A stretch of 64,000 nt of DNA from Phytophthora hibernalis (GCA_012656075.1 JAAKBF010000151.1:62001-126000); one strand, 5' to 3'. Positions 43,045-54,601 are shown, counted from the first letter of the stretch. Translations and numbers: made by a program. The notes: generated by a model not told the origin, from the sequence alone.

Positions 43045-44728
43045 TCACATCTGCTGCTGTACATCAAAAATAGTGCCGACGTCCCAGTAGCTTCTGTTCG
43101 TACGCAAGAAGAGTAGCATCTCCACGTTAACCGGTAGCAGCGACGCTCGCTGCGGTGTCACCACCAGTTTCGCTTGCGAGAACAGCCGCTCACAGCGGTT
43201 GCTCGTTGGAGGCAGTTGGAGCAGCAGGTCCGAGTACAGCGGCGACGTCTGAGTGGCTGTCACCTTCGTCCTCTCTCTCAGGACAGCAGTGGCAAAGTCC
43301 TCTTCTTGCTGCTTGTCCGCTTCTTCGAGGCCTCTCTTGCGCTTCGCACCGGAGACCATCACCGCCTTATCAAACTTTTTAATGGCCTCGCGCTGAGCAA
43401 CAGACAGCCGTTCGCCATTGATAGCGTGTCAGCAAATAGTACATCCAATTAATATTAGCAGTAGCGACAGAGTAGTATACCTTGACTGCTGCTGCTTCAA
43501 ATACCGGTGAGTGCACGACATTGGCAGTCGCCTTGAGACAAGACTTCATGGAGGGAACCGCTCTATGACGGAGTCAAACAGCGCACGCACATCCGCGAGC
43601 GACAAATCCTCCGCTTGCAGCTTGACCGTCACGCTGTCAAAAACGCGGAGGTCCTTCAGGAGGGCTTCGATCCGACGATGCATCGCTGCCTTGGGGATAC
43701 TATCGAAAACAGGCTCCACTTTCTTTGCATCATCACGAATGCACACGTACCGAGAGATCATGGTGTAGACCGAGCTCCAGCGCGTCACGTTGGGGCGGAG
43801 CGGTGTCAGCTCCGTGTGCTGCCGCAGGGCAGCACGGTTGTTGACCGTGCGTAGTGCCAGCATCAAGAAGCTTACTGCGTCCACTTCATTCATGTGCGCT
43901 TCGAGAAAAACGTTGGCAGCCAAATTGAACCGGTGCGACGCACAGCCAATCAGAGGAACCCCAGTCGTGTCGCAGCCGCGCGGTTCGTGGCACAATTATC
44001 GCCAATCAGAAACGCCATGGATTCCGGTGATTGGCCAAAAATGGCGGCAATTTTCTTCATGAACTCGCAGTGCGACTGGGCGGTCTGATCCCCTTCCTCC
44101 ATCGATGCGATCGCCAAGAGCGGCTGCTTCAATTCACCGTCGGTCCAATAGACAGCAAAGAGAGCTACATAGTGCTCTAAGTAGTGGGTCCACCCGTCGA
44201 ACATGATACCGTAAGGTCCGGAAAATTCAGCGGTGATCTTGCGCTCTACGGCCACGACAGTGGCGGCGAAATAGGTCTTGAGAGTCTTCGAGCAAACAGG
44301 CTTCAGCTTGGACATAGCCCTAGTGAGGGAATCATCGACATCAGACAGAGACATGTTGCGGAAAACAACCCACTCCATCCAGCGGTACATGTTGGCTGCC
44401 TCTGGGCTAACAAACCCGTGCACCGAAAGAGATCCCGCCTGTCTGCTCAGGTGGACCTCGTAATCCCGCTTGAAATCAGGATGCTTATCCTTCAAGTGGC
44501 TCATCAGATTGGCGTAGCCACTCGGAGCTGCTTGCGCCGCGTTCCACAGCCGTTGCAGACGAAGTGATGATCCTTGTCAGCAGCAAAGAAAAAGTGGCAC
44601 AGGTCGCGGGTGGTGGTGGTGGTGACCATGGTGGCTTGGGGGGATTGCAAAATGAATAGCGAATCTTCTAGAGCGGGATGGGCGCTTATAGGACCCGCTT
44701 GCAGCAAGATAGCAAGCCTGGCTATCAC
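43045..44728 (-). mobile_element. hAT-family transposase with BED zinc finger, frameshifted
   Basis: DNA transposon. The N-terminus has a BED-like zinc finger (VCNGCGTRRKQ, then NLMSHLKDKH, supplying C-x2-C and H-x4-H) spanning the join at about 44504. The central RNase H-like region follows (GIMFDGWTHYLEHYVALFAV with the first catalytic Asp; FLIGDNCATNRA; GCASHRFNLA with the conserved CxxH). The C-terminal dimerisation region reads SNRCERLFSQAKLVVTPQRA and MLLFLRTN. Frame changes at about 44504, 43975 and 43550-43360 break it. Terminal repeats were not located. Confidence 0.85.
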
Positions 44729-44739
44729 CTATATCGCTG

Positions 44740-45670
44740 CTGCTTTCGCAGCCACTGAACACAGTTTTGGCTCGGTCCGTGTGACCGAACCGGTTCAAAA
44801 CCAAAAGTAGTATATTGGTTCGAATTTCAATAATACTTCACGATATTCTCATCCAATAGTTAATTATTTACAAGCTTCAATATCATTACTATTGACATTA
44901 AATTATTTTTTCCGGGCACTGCCGCTGACCTCCAAAAATATTTTGTTCTGGTTGTCAACGCGAGCTCCCATACTTCGCTCTCATCCGACAATTTATTTTC
45001 AACTGGCCCTGGCTTCGGGTTTTAGATGCAATGACGTGTTTCCTATACGTTGTTCCTGGTACGAATTGTAATGGAAGCCATGGTGCTTGTACGAATTAGT
45101 ATATAAACACAATATTGTTTACAGCCGTCTAAAACCGTGCGATGGCGTTGTAGTTTTACCACATTAGCAGGAGATGAAGCAAAAGCAGCTGAGGCGGCTC
45201 ACTGTCTTCACCGGTATTACGTAAGTCTACCATTTCTGCGTCGTCGGAGTGTTGGAAGCAGTTCACATCTTCACATTCAGGGTCGGTTGAGTTCCTTGGC
45301 GCCGAGTAATTTCCAATATGCACTGTGGCAGGACGCGGCGCGATCTGGTGCAGAAGCAATGCACTAGGTACCAGCGCTACCGCACTACCGTCGACTTGTT
45401 CAAATGCCATTGCCGGGAAAGGTTGCGTTGCGGGACCGGTGATATTGGGGAGTGCGGCATGATGAGCCCCCTAAGTTGGGGGCCAAAACACCACCAGTGG
45501 TCAAAATCATAAGCTGCGGTGCGTTCTCAACGAAAATTGGAGGGTTCTTTCGATGGTAAGCACGACTGTAGCTGCCTCCTTCACTGTTACCGTACAGTAT
45601 CCGCAGAGGAGCGTGGCATTACGCATTAACAGATCACAACGTGGTTCTGAAGGTGGCGATGCCTATACAG
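44740..45670. other. No recognisable gene
   Basis: Open frames of 60-84 codons on both strands lack domains. It lies between the hAT element and the MITE. Confidence 0.4.
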
Positions 45671-45833
45671 TACAGTGATCTGCTTCCTCAGCGAACACCC
45701 AACACTAAATAACCTTTCAAATCGTATGTTTCTTGAGAAAATTAATCATTACATTAAAGGCTTTCACATAAATAAATATACTTTCATTCTATATATGTAT
45801 ATCAGGTGTTCGCTGAGGAAGCAGATCACTGTA
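45671..45833. mobile_element. MITE with perfect 29-bp terminal inverted repeats
   Basis: The ends TACAGTGATCTGCTTCCTCA... (45671-45699) and its exact complement (45805-45833) enclose an AT-rich 105-bp core. The termini are TA-CAGTG...CACTG-TA, so TA is the likely target duplication, as in Tc1/mariner-pogo elements. There is no coding capacity. The perfect arms suggest recent activity of a related transposase. Confidence 0.9.
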
Positions 45834-46200
45834 TTGCATATCCTGAGGCACCAGTAAGCGATGGGTGATCCAGTTTCATGTGGTGGTGTAAGGTTCGTAT
45901 CGATGGATAGCCGCTGGGGTACCGCGCGTGAGCTAACGAATATCTGACTCATTGAGTAATCGTCGGTGGTGGTCAACAACCTCGTGGACTGGAAGCTTAC
46001 GTTCACGCATTGAGCCGATGCTGGTCAACATTCAAATGAGCTGCTTGATTATACCGGTAATCGTCGAAGCAAGTTGCTCTGATGTTATCATCCTTATCTA
46101 TGGTGTGTTGAAAGGACCTCTGCTGAGAGTCTCACCAAAGAGGATTCATTCTCAAGTTTACTGTGAACAAGTGACTCCGACCGATTCTCTTCACGCCGCA
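45834..46200. other. Upstream region of Old Yellow Enzyme gene
   Basis: The coding frame stays open upstream to 45952 without a family-like sequence, so I treat this as 5' flank and promoter. Confidence 0.5.
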
Positions 46201-47348
46201 ATGACTCTCACCGCTCTGCCGGAACTCTTCATGGCCGCTACCCTCGGTGGCAAGAAGTCTCCTGTGCAGCTCAAGCATCGTGTCGTAATGGCACCTATGA
46301 CGCGTCTGCGTATGGGCGACGACGGTGTCCCCGGTGCGGTGGTCGTTGAGTTCTATGCTCAGCGCGCTACCGACGGCGGTCTACTCATCAGTGAGGGTAC
46401 CAACATCAGCGCCACTGCTCGCGGTTACTACGGAGCCCCCGGCATCTTCAACTCCGCTCAGGTGGAGGGTTGGAAGCACGTCACGGAGGCCGTCCACGCC
46501 AAGGGTGGTAAGATCTTCGTGCAGTTGTGGCACACCGGACGTGTGAGTCATCAACTGAACCAACCAAACGGAGAAATTCCTGTGTGCTCTAGTGCTGTTA
46601 GCATGGAAGGCGTCCATAGTCTCGCTCCTACACGCGAAGGGCGACTACCTCACCCGGTGCCTCGCGCTCTTGAGACGGATGAGATCGCTTCTATTGTGGC
46701 GGACTACAAAACGGCAGCTCTACTCGCGTTGGATGCTGGGTTTGATGGTGTCGAGCTCCACTGTGCCAACGGCTATCTGATGGAGCAATTCCTGTGCGAC
46801 TCGATCAACCAGCGCACAGACAAGTACGGCAGCAGCGTCGAGAACCGCGCCCGCATCCTGTTTGAAGCTCTTGAGGCGGTGCTTTCTGGTGTGGACTCGA
46901 GCAAGGTCGGTGTCCGTTTGTCGCCGTACGGAACTGCTTTCGGCTGCACGGATTCGGCCCCGGTGAGCTGTTCGGATACATCATTGAGAAGCTCAACGAC
47001 TACGATCTGGCTTACCTGCATCTGGTTGAACCTCGTGGGCTCCAGGCTCCTGCTCCCGACGCACCGAAAGGTGGAGTCCTCCCGATCTTCCGTAAGGTCT
47101 ACCAGGGCCTCATCATTACGGCGTCCGGTTACGACCGTACCGAAGCGATCAACGTGATCGAGGAAGGCTCCGCTGACTGTGTGGCTTTCGCGCGCGACTT
47201 CATTTCCAACCCGGACCTCGTTGAACGTCTGAAAACGGGTGCTGAACTGAACGAACGCAACATGCAGACGGCGTACTTGCCGCTTGGTGTTCCTTTTGAG
47301 ACGGGGTACACGGACTATCCGTTCCTTGGTGAGAACAAGAAGGACTAG
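46201..47348 (+). CDS. Old Yellow Enzyme-type NAD(P)H:flavin oxidoreductase, one frameshift
   Basis: FMN-dependent ene-reductase (OYE/12-oxophytodienoate reductase family) that reduces electrophilic C=C bonds, possibly including oxylipins. The ATG at 46201 starts TALPELFMAATLGGK, followed by VVMAPMTRLRM (the Thr that tunes FMN) and QLWHTGRVSH. The active-site HCANGYLMEQFL supplies His, Asn and Tyr, and NQRTDKYGSSVENRARIL follows. The frame slips at a C4 run (46958-46961); one added C gives 383 codons and joins the remainder (GELFGYIIEKL, ASGYDRTEA, DCVAFARDFISNPDLVERL). The length is normal for the family. No introns. Confidence 0.92.
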
Positions 47349-47453
47349 GCAGCGATACAGTGGAGGTTTTCGCTCGTAGAGGAAGTTATACGCTACTTCA
47401 AACGTTGTTCTTGATTTACAATTGCTTTATGTAGTTTATCAGGCGGATGCAAT

Positions 47454-49331
47454 CTAGTCCCTGCTGCGGAGGTTCCACCAAAGCCCCAGGAATGCAATCG
47501 CGCGGAAGCCAAAGTTGATGGCGAGCAGAATGAGACCGTCGCCGAGTGGTGAGCGTGACACCAGGCTGAAGTTTTTCAGCACATCAGCTCCGGTACGTGC
47601 TGTGCAGTTTTCAATTCCTTCGTTGCAGGCGATGTGGGGGACTTGCTCCCAGAAAATCTTCATCATAGCCTCGAAGCCGTACTTGATCGGGGAAACGTAC
47701 TGGATCCACACAAAGTAGTCTGGGCAATCGTCCGAGTTGATCAACAGACCACCAAAGAGCAGGAACGGCAGAATGATAATGGTGCCGATGATGGGGGCGA
47801 TGTCAACCCGGCGAACCAGACAGGAAACCATATAGCCCAGACCCACCGCGCAACTGTTCACCAGGATCATGATAATCTGCTGGTAGATGAATACATCAAA
47901 TCCGTGCCCAATGCCAATCAGGAAGTAGCATGGGACGAAGAATACGATCGGCAAGAGAATCTGCATCGGAAGCTCGCTCACGTTTTTCGACAAGTACCAC
48001 GAAAAGAGGTTATACAATCCAGCCTTGTACTCACGGATGATAATCGGAAGCTCCAGTGGCACAGAAATGAACACTGGGTTAGCAGATCCGAATGTCTGGT
48101 TGACGACCAGGAAAAGAATCCACCCGTGAAGTTTTGGATGCCCTTCTGGTTCAGCTCCAGTTGAAGATAGATGAGACCAACCACGAGAGCGATGAACAGC
48201 GTTTGGAAAATCGCTGCTCGAAATCCAAGGCCGTCGCGTACAAATCGCACCACATTTCGATGCGCGAGGACGAGTGATTGTCCAAAAAGTTCAACCGCGA
48301 GTCATGGTACTCCTCCTCTCCGGTGCCCCTGTCGGGCGATTCTATCTGGGGCAGTATCTGACGCTGAGACCATACCATCTTGAGTTTCTCAACACGTTCG
48401 ACTCCAGCAGCGTCGGTAGCCTTGTCAATGACAACTAACTGACGCATGAAGAAGTCCGTCGGGTTCATCAGCGAGGGCAAGCATATCCAAGCGAAGCGAA
48501 ATAGTCGACCGACTCCAGCGCTTTTCCTTGGAACACTGCAGCCCCATCCGAAAGCAAATAAAGCTGATCGAAGAGAGCGAACAGCTCAGATGAAGGCTGG
48601 TGGATCGTCGCGATCACTGTGCGGCCATCGCGCGCAATCTGCTGCAGCTGAGCTGTCACCGTCTCCGCCATAAAGCTGTCCAAACCCGACGTCGGCTCAT
48701 CCACGAACAAAATCGACGGATTCGTAAGAATCTCCGTTGCGAAGGATAACCGCTTGCGTTCACCGCCAGAGATACCTCTTAGCGAGATGCCTCCAATGAG
48801 AGTATCGCGGCACTTCATCAATCCCAACTCCTCCATGACTTCATCAACACGTTTCATGTACTGCTCCTCCGTGAACGTTTTGCCCATGCGCAGCTTCGCT
48901 TGGAACACCAGGTGCTCCTTCACCGTGATGGTCTGGTAGAACAGATCATCCTGCATGACGTAGGACGTCAGACGCTTGGTGGCGTCGCTCCACGGTTGCC
49001 CATTGATAACGATCTCTCCTTCCACGTTGCGGTTTCGTCCGGAGATGCAGTCAAGCAGGGAACTCTTGCCTGCGCCAGAAGGCCCCATGATCACAAGCAG
49101 CTCACCGGGATGTGCCGATCCGCTGACATTGGTGAGAATGATCTTCTCTTCGGGCTTCTTGGTGTGCGGGTTGATGGCGGTGGCCTTGAGGTTGATATTG
49201 CGCCACTGCAGCGTGAACTTGGGCGCTTGGGGCGACGTGAAAGTGGTCTCGACCTCGGGTTTGGGCGTCTCGATCTGCACGAAGTGGTCGTGCACCACCT
49301 CGTCTTGGATCGGTGGCGAGTCGGACGTCAT
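47454..49331 (-). CDS. ABCG half-transporter 2, three frameshifts
   Basis: Paralogue of ABCG 3 immediately upstream on the same strand. The ATG at 49331 (MTSDSPPIQDEV) aligns with the start of the other copies. Intact NBD: GPSGAGKSS, ISGGERKRLS, ILFVDE, ATIHQPSS. Frame slips occur near 48478 (one A lost relative to ABCG 3), at an A5 run 48284-48288 and at an A4 run 48112-48115 (+ strand). With three bases added the length is 627 codons. The membrane domain from 48074 onward is unbroken (SDDCPDYFVWIQYVSPIKYG). Very probably a functional gene obscured by consensus errors. Confidence 0.9.
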
Positions 49332-49669
49332 TGGGAACTGAGTCTGGGGTCTGAGGGAGCAAATTGCGTTGTGAGACCGGATCAAAGTTGGGGTTTGCAG
49401 TCGTTACGGACGCAACGTGCCACTCGATTCAACGTGCGTGCAGTAGTGACCCCATGTGAACTCCTGGTTGCGATGCTCGTCAATCGCGAGCTATTTTGCT
49501 GGTCGTAAGTGTAACTGCTGGTGGTGCCGCACTTTTCGACCAATGAGATCCATGCTGAAGTGCATTATCACGCAGTGATTAGGGTCGTTTACGCCGCAGT
49601 AATTCTGTATGATATGGTGTTGTCACTTCGATACAAATGTAGCCATTTATAAATGCAACTTGTCGATTA
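49332..49669. other. Intergenic between ABCG 2 and ABCG 3
   Basis: This holds the probable promoter of ABCG 2 (minus strand) and the 3' end of ABCG 3. No other feature seen. Confidence 0.5.
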
Positions 49670-51580
49670 CTACTTCTGGCTGCGGAGGTTCCACCAGAGT
49701 CCTACGAAGCCAATAGCGCGGAAGGCCAAGTTGATCGCAATGAGGATGGCGCCGTCTGCAACTGCAGAGCGCGAATCCATGCTGTAATTCTTGAGCACTT
49801 CGTCCCCTGTCAGAGCGGTGCAGTTCTCAATTGCGGCGTCGCACGAAATGGACGGCACTTGGCGCCAGAAGATCTTCATCAGCGCCTCAAAGCCATACTT
49901 GATAGGCGAGATGTATTGCACCCAAACGAAGTAGTCCGGGCAGTCGTCCGAGTTGATGAGAAGGCCGCCAAACAGTAAGAATGGCAGGATGATCACGACG
50001 CCGATGATGGGGGCGATGTCGACTCGGCGGCTGAGGCACGACACCATGTAGCCCAAACCAACCGCGCAACTGTTAACGAGTACCATGATGATCTGCATGT
50101 AGATGAACACGTCGAAGCCATGGCCGATACCCATGAGGAAATACACCGGCACGAAGAAGATGATCGGCAGCAGCACTTGCATCGGAAACTCACTCACATT
50201 CTTGGAGAAGTACCACGAAAAGAGGTGGTACAGCCCGCCCTTGTACTCTCGAATGATGATCGGTAACTCCATTGGGACAGAGATGAAGACCGGGTTGGCG
50301 GACCCGAAAGTCTGGTTAACGACCAGGAAGAAGAAGCCGCCGGTGAAGTTCTGGATGCCGTCTTGGTCCAAGTCCAGCTGCAAGAAGATCAATCCAACAA
50401 CCAGTGACACGAAGATAGTCTGGAAAATGGCAGCGTGGAAGGCAAATTTGTCGCGGACGAAGCGGACGACGTTGCGCTGAACGAGGATGGCAATCTGGCC
50501 GAACCACTCCAGCCGAGAGTCCTCGAAATGACGCTCGCTTTTTCTCGATCCACCTTGAAAGTCTTCGCGATCGATTTGAGGCAGCGTTTGATGTTTGAGC
50601 CACTCCGCCTTCAGTACTTCGACGCGAGTCATGCCTGCTTCATCGGTCGCCTTATCCATCACAACCAGTTGCCGCATGAAGTAGTCCGTCGGATTCATCA
50701 GTGAAGGACAAGCATATCCGAGCGAGGCAAAGTAGTCGACCGATTCGGAGGCACTCCCATGGTAAACTGTTGACCCATCTGAAAGCAAATAAAGCTGATC
50801 GAAGAGAGCGAATAGCTCAGACGAAGGCTGATGGATCGTCGCGATCACTGTGCGGCCATCGCGCGCAATCTGCTGCAGCTGAGCTGTCACGGTCTCAGCC
50901 ATGAAGCTGTCCAAGCCCGACGTCGGCTCATCCACGAACAAGATCGACGGGTTCGTAAGAATCTCCGTCGCGAACGACAACCGCTTGCGTTCACCACCAG
51001 ATATACCTCTTAGTGAAATGCCTCCAATGAAAGTATCTCGGCACTTCATCAAGCCCAATTCCTCCATGACCTCGTCCACGCGGTTCAAGCACTGCTCCTC
51101 CGTGAACGTTTTGCCCATGCGCAGCTTCGCTTGGAACACCAGGTGTTCTTTTACGGTGATGGTCTGGTAAAACAAATCATCCTGCATGACGTACGAAGCG
51201 AGTCGTTTGGTACTGTCGCTCCATGGCTGTCCATTGAGAACGATTTCTCCCTCGACAGCTCGGTTTCGCCCGGAAATGCAGTCAAGCAGGGAGCTCTTGC
51301 CCGCTCCGGAAGGTCCCATGATCACAAGCAGTTCACCGGGATGTGCCGATCCGCTGACATTGGTGAGAATGGTCTTCTCTTCAGGCTTCTTGGTCTGAGG
51401 GTTCGTGGTGGTTGCCTTGAGGTTGATGTTGCGCCATTCAAGTGTGAACTTGGGAGCTTCGAGCGACTGAAGCTTGCGGCTGCCACGTGTCGGAAGAACC
51501 TTGGGCGTCTCGACTTGGATGAAGTGGTGCTGCGACGGTTCGGTCTCAATAGCGAGGGGCGTGGAAACACTGCTGGGCAT
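49670..51580 (-). CDS. ABCG half-transporter 3
   Basis: Intact ABCG-type exporter, 636 residues from the ATG at 51580 (MPSSVSTPLAIE). An in-frame ATG at 51676 would add 32 residues of low similarity; I prefer 51580 because HHFIQVETPK then sits at the same distance as in the paralogues. Motifs: GPSGAGKSS, ISGGERKRLS, ILFVDE, ATIHQPSS; the membrane domain includes FGGLLINSDDCPDYFVWVQY. It is head-to-tail with ABCG 2, about 340 bp apart, indicating tandem duplication. Likely substrates are toxic lipophilic or plant defence compounds; not determinable from sequence. Confidence 0.95.
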   Translation of the reverse strand: MPSSVSTPLAIETEPSQHHFIQVETPKVLPTRGSRKLQSLEAPKFTLEWRNINLKATTTNPQTKKPEEKTILTNVSGSAHPGELLVIMGPSGAGKSSLLDCISGRNRAVEGEIVLNGQPWSDSTKRLASYVMQDDLFYQTITVKEHLVFQAKLRMGKTFTEEQCLNRVDEVMEELGLMKCRDTFIGGISLRGISGGERKRLSFATEILTNPSILFVDEPTSGLDSFMAETVTAQLQQIARDGRTVIATIHQPSSELFALFDQLYLLSDGSTVYHGSASESVDYFASLGYACPSLMNPTDYFMRQLVVMDKATDEAGMTRVEVLKAEWLKHQTLPQIDREDFQGGSRKSERHFEDSRLEWFGQIAILVQRNVVRFVRDKFAFHAAIFQTIFVSLVVGLIFLQLDLDQDGIQNFTGGFFFLVVNQTFGSANPVFISVPMELPIIIREYKGGLYHLFSWYFSKNVSEFPMQVLLPIIFFVPVYFLMGIGHGFDVFIYMQIIMVLVNSCAVGLGYMVSCLSRRVDIAPIIGVVIILPFLLFGGLLINSDDCPDYFVWVQYISPIKYGFEALMKIFWRQVPSISCDAAIENCTALTGDEVLKNYSMDSRSAVADGAILIAINLAFRAIGFVGLWWNLRSQK

Positions 51581-51676
51581 GGTGGCGTTGCTGTCTTGCT
51601 TGTCTGCTGCTTGTGGGTGTGCACTGGTATGCAAAACGAAGAATGAGTTGCTGCCAGATGATTGACTGTTGAGCAA

Positions 51677-52135
51677 TGATCAGTTGTCACAGCGAGGTTG
51701 TTGACGCAAAGACTTAAAACCCAGATGATGATATTCCAATGTGAGTCATCCACTTCGACAGACTTCGCCCCAAATAAAAGAAACGTAATTGTATGCCGCA
51801 TACAGATACATCCAAATGCTACGAGTCGTAGCCTACGACCAAGGAAGCATCACGCTCGTTGTCGCGTCCCATGATCACCATTCCTCGCCGTGCACCGCCT
51901 TGTGAAAAATGGGCTGACTAACCATGACCAACCGTGACGTTGACGTTGAAGTGGCGGGCGTCAACATTCAGCGAGTAGGGTTCACGAGTAAACGCATCCG
52001 AGTGAAGATCAAACGCACGCATTCCGATCAACTTCAACATCAGCCTCCAAACAGCAGTGATTTTCGCATTTTACTAGCCAATCGAAATCGGACCCACATT
52101 ATTGACAGATCCCATACGTTTGTTCATAGGTTCGA
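51677..52135. other. Intergenic
   Basis: Promoter side of ABCG 3. No feature recognised. Confidence 0.4.
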
Positions 52136-53881
52136 GTGCAATTTTTTATTCGAAACGGAGAATTTACCAAGAGTCCTATGAAGGTGCTGGAGGATGTTGT
52201 TAAAGCTGAGAAAGTCATCAAAGAGGACTGGGAGAGGTTTGTGCAGACACCAGGGAATGAAAATCCAGCGCCCAAGACGCTGAGATGCAAATTCGTACTA
52301 GAACCGATGATAGCAAACTTTGAAACGCTGAGTATTGACGGCGAGATGGCACATACGCTGGATGAACTGGTGCGCAACAATGTACGGATTTCTCGTATGG
52401 CACTGAACATTGGCAAGGATCCGGAAGTTCAGACAGATGAACGTGTGTAGGCAACTGCGTTTGGGCAGCAACCAAGGAGTATGTTTGGTAGCTCCCGAAG
52501 GAGCCCCGATAAGGCGAATACGAGACACTATTTGGACCCCAAAATTCCTCGTCAGGAATCAGTTCGGCATCAAATCGATTCCCTTCATGTTTGGTGCGAT
52601 GGCTGGCAAGAAGTTTCGGAGCTTGCAGCAGTATGCTCAGCGATTGCTTTGAACCAGACAACCAGAATACTCACGATAGAGTTGTGCATAAACAACGCGG
52701 ACGAAGCTAAGAGAGCTAAAGCATGGCAGTGGATAGCGTACGCCTTTTTCTCAAAGCGGGCGTATGCACTCTCGTCTCTGGAATCGCTTACCCTTGACGG
52801 AACGTATAGCTGTCAAATGAGTACTGCGGATGCTGAAGCTTTCCAGAGTATACTGCTATCTGAACATCCCGAGGAAGAGCTGTGTGGATGCCCGCGCGGG
52901 AAGATCGCTGAAAGAGACGCGACGCCAACACCGGAGTCTCCTATTCGGTGGTATTTTGACGAGAGTGGCGGGCCGGTTTCAACCTCGCAAGTATTGACTG
53001 TCGGGACACCTATCAGTTTAGTGCGTACATTTAGTGATGATGGGAAAAAGTGAGTGGGTGGATGCGCTTGTGCCAGGATTTGGAAGATGCCAGGTTCAGC
53101 GTTGTGATTGGCTGTTTGATGAAACTCATGTGCTTAGTAGTCGTCGATGCAGCTTATCATCTCTCTACCTTACAGTTTCACGAGAGAGCTCGTCGTTCGT
53201 GGCTGGTCTGCCGCGTTTTCTGGCCACTGTCGGGCTTTCGCTTACATTTTTGGCGCTTAGCGACGTTGAAATGGATATGGATGACAGCCTGTTCATCGGA
53301 TGCTGCCCCATTCTGAGGAGTTGTCACTTCGGTCATATTTGTTGGAGGCGCGTCTGAGCTTCAGGGATTTTCATGCGAACAACAAGCCGCTTTCCACTCT
53401 GAGGTTTAATCGACGGGATATTGTTGAGCTCGCAGCCGACCTAAGCAACATCAACAACCCGTTGGCCAAGTGTGTACGCAGACTTCGAGTCCGGCTCAAC
53501 AAAGTTCTTGCATTGCAAGGTGAGGAAATTGCTGACGAGACAGTGAACGCGCTTTTGGAAATGCTGCAAGTGAACTCGCACCTCGAATATCTTGACGTGG
53601 TTGCGCATCCCATTTTCAACGACTACATGGACAACTTCGACGTCTACCACCACAAAGAAGTTCGTCACGCGGTTAAAGTACTGCCGGCTGAAAGCAAGGC
53701 AGCCTTCCTGAGTCTGCTATCACCTCAAATGGATGCATCGGAGCCGAGTCAGAAACGACCCGTTGAAAGGACTCATGCCAGGGATGGGATCGGTGAGCTC
53801 GATGAACATGTCATGCGGAGGATTTTCTCGCTTGCTGCTTCTCGAGTGTCTCGAGAAGTTTACTTTCGCAAGGCAGATTAG
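52136..53881 (+). CDS. Leucine-rich-repeat-like oomycete hypothetical, frameshifted
   Basis: Large hypothetical read in four consecutive frame segments. 52136-52450 reads LEDVVKAEKVIKEDWERFVQ and RCKFVLEPM. 52481-53045 reads TRILTIELCINNADEAKRAK and ALSSLESLTLDG, with LRR-like spacing. 53034-53330 reads EWVDALVPGFGRCQVQRC and GLSLTFLAL. 53300-53881 reads EELSLRSYLLEARLSF, PLSTLRFN and HLEYLDVV. Short Leu-rich motifs (LxxLxL) recur, so an LRR-like solenoid is plausible. I recall a lineage-specific oomycete family of this type but can name no function. Breaks near 52470, 53045 and 53310 could be single-base slips; introns were not needed. Confidence 0.5.
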
Positions 53882-53889
53882 GATGATTT

Positions 53890-54479
53890 CAACGGTAAGT
53901 GCAATGAAGTTCCGCTGTAACGCAGCAGCAAGTTCGTGCTTCGCGACTTAGTGTAGCTTTTCAAACACTACCATGCAGCAAGCAAGCGTGGACATGACTG
54001 GTTTATGCGTTTTCCTCGAAGCGAGCTCGTGATCACTCGTCGTTAGAGTCGCTGGCGATACCATCAACCGGGGTATGCAGTCACATAAATCGTATGATAC
54101 GATATGCCAGCCTCCACATATTCGACCCAGCATGGTCTTGCGATTGCACTTCGTCGTCTGCTCGGCTGGGTACCACTAGGCACACGTCCTGCGCGTGCCG
54201 GGCGTGTGGCCTGTGGGGGCAGCTATTGGGGAGACACGAACGGTTTAATGTGATTGGCAGATCTTTTGGCATCGCGCACGGTGATTGGGCGGATGGCTTC
54301 AACTTGCACATCAGATGGTGATTTGCATTTGCATTGACGAGACCGACCCTGTCCGTTGTGGTGTCCCGTTGCAGTTTACAAATCGCAAGTGATTGTATAC
54401 GCGGACCGTGTCCGTTGCAGTTTGGTGTGTCCGTTGCATAATTGGATCAAGTGAAAACAGGGAGATAGGAGAACTACAT
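53890..54479. other. No gene; near-tandem GTCCGTTGCAG repeats
   Basis: Around 54345-54440 the motif TGTCCGTTGCAGTTT and variants recur three to four times. It lies upstream of the copia LTR fragment. No coding sequence recognised. Confidence 0.45.
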
Positions 54480-54585
54480 GTGTAGGAGAGAGCAAGCAGG
54501 ACTAGGACGTCTGACTCAATGGAACTCACTTTCGGATTTCTTTCCTACCCCTCATCTCGACTACCAGGCTACGTCTGTATTCGCA
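54480..54585 (+). repeat. 3' end of a copia LTR
   Basis: CTACCCCTCATCTCGACTA and CAGGCTACGTCTGTATTCGCA lie directly before a primer-binding-like site. It is closely similar to the minus-strand fragment at 12295-12400. The 5' end of this LTR was not resolved. Confidence 0.6.
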
Positions 54586-54588
54586 ATT

Positions 54589-54601
54589 GGTTATGAGCCC
54601 A
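54589..54601 (+). promoter_or_regulatory. Primer-binding-like site, overlaps gag start
   Basis: GGTTATGAGCCCA differs by one base from the half-tRNA-iMet site of the element at 14463. It overlaps the first ATG of gag (54593-54595 region). Confidence 0.5.

Noticed and set aside
50831..51646. Long plus-strand frames opposite ABCG 2 and ABCG 3
   Set aside because: They are complementary shadows of conserved ATPase-domain codons; similar frames appear opposite all three ABCG genes.
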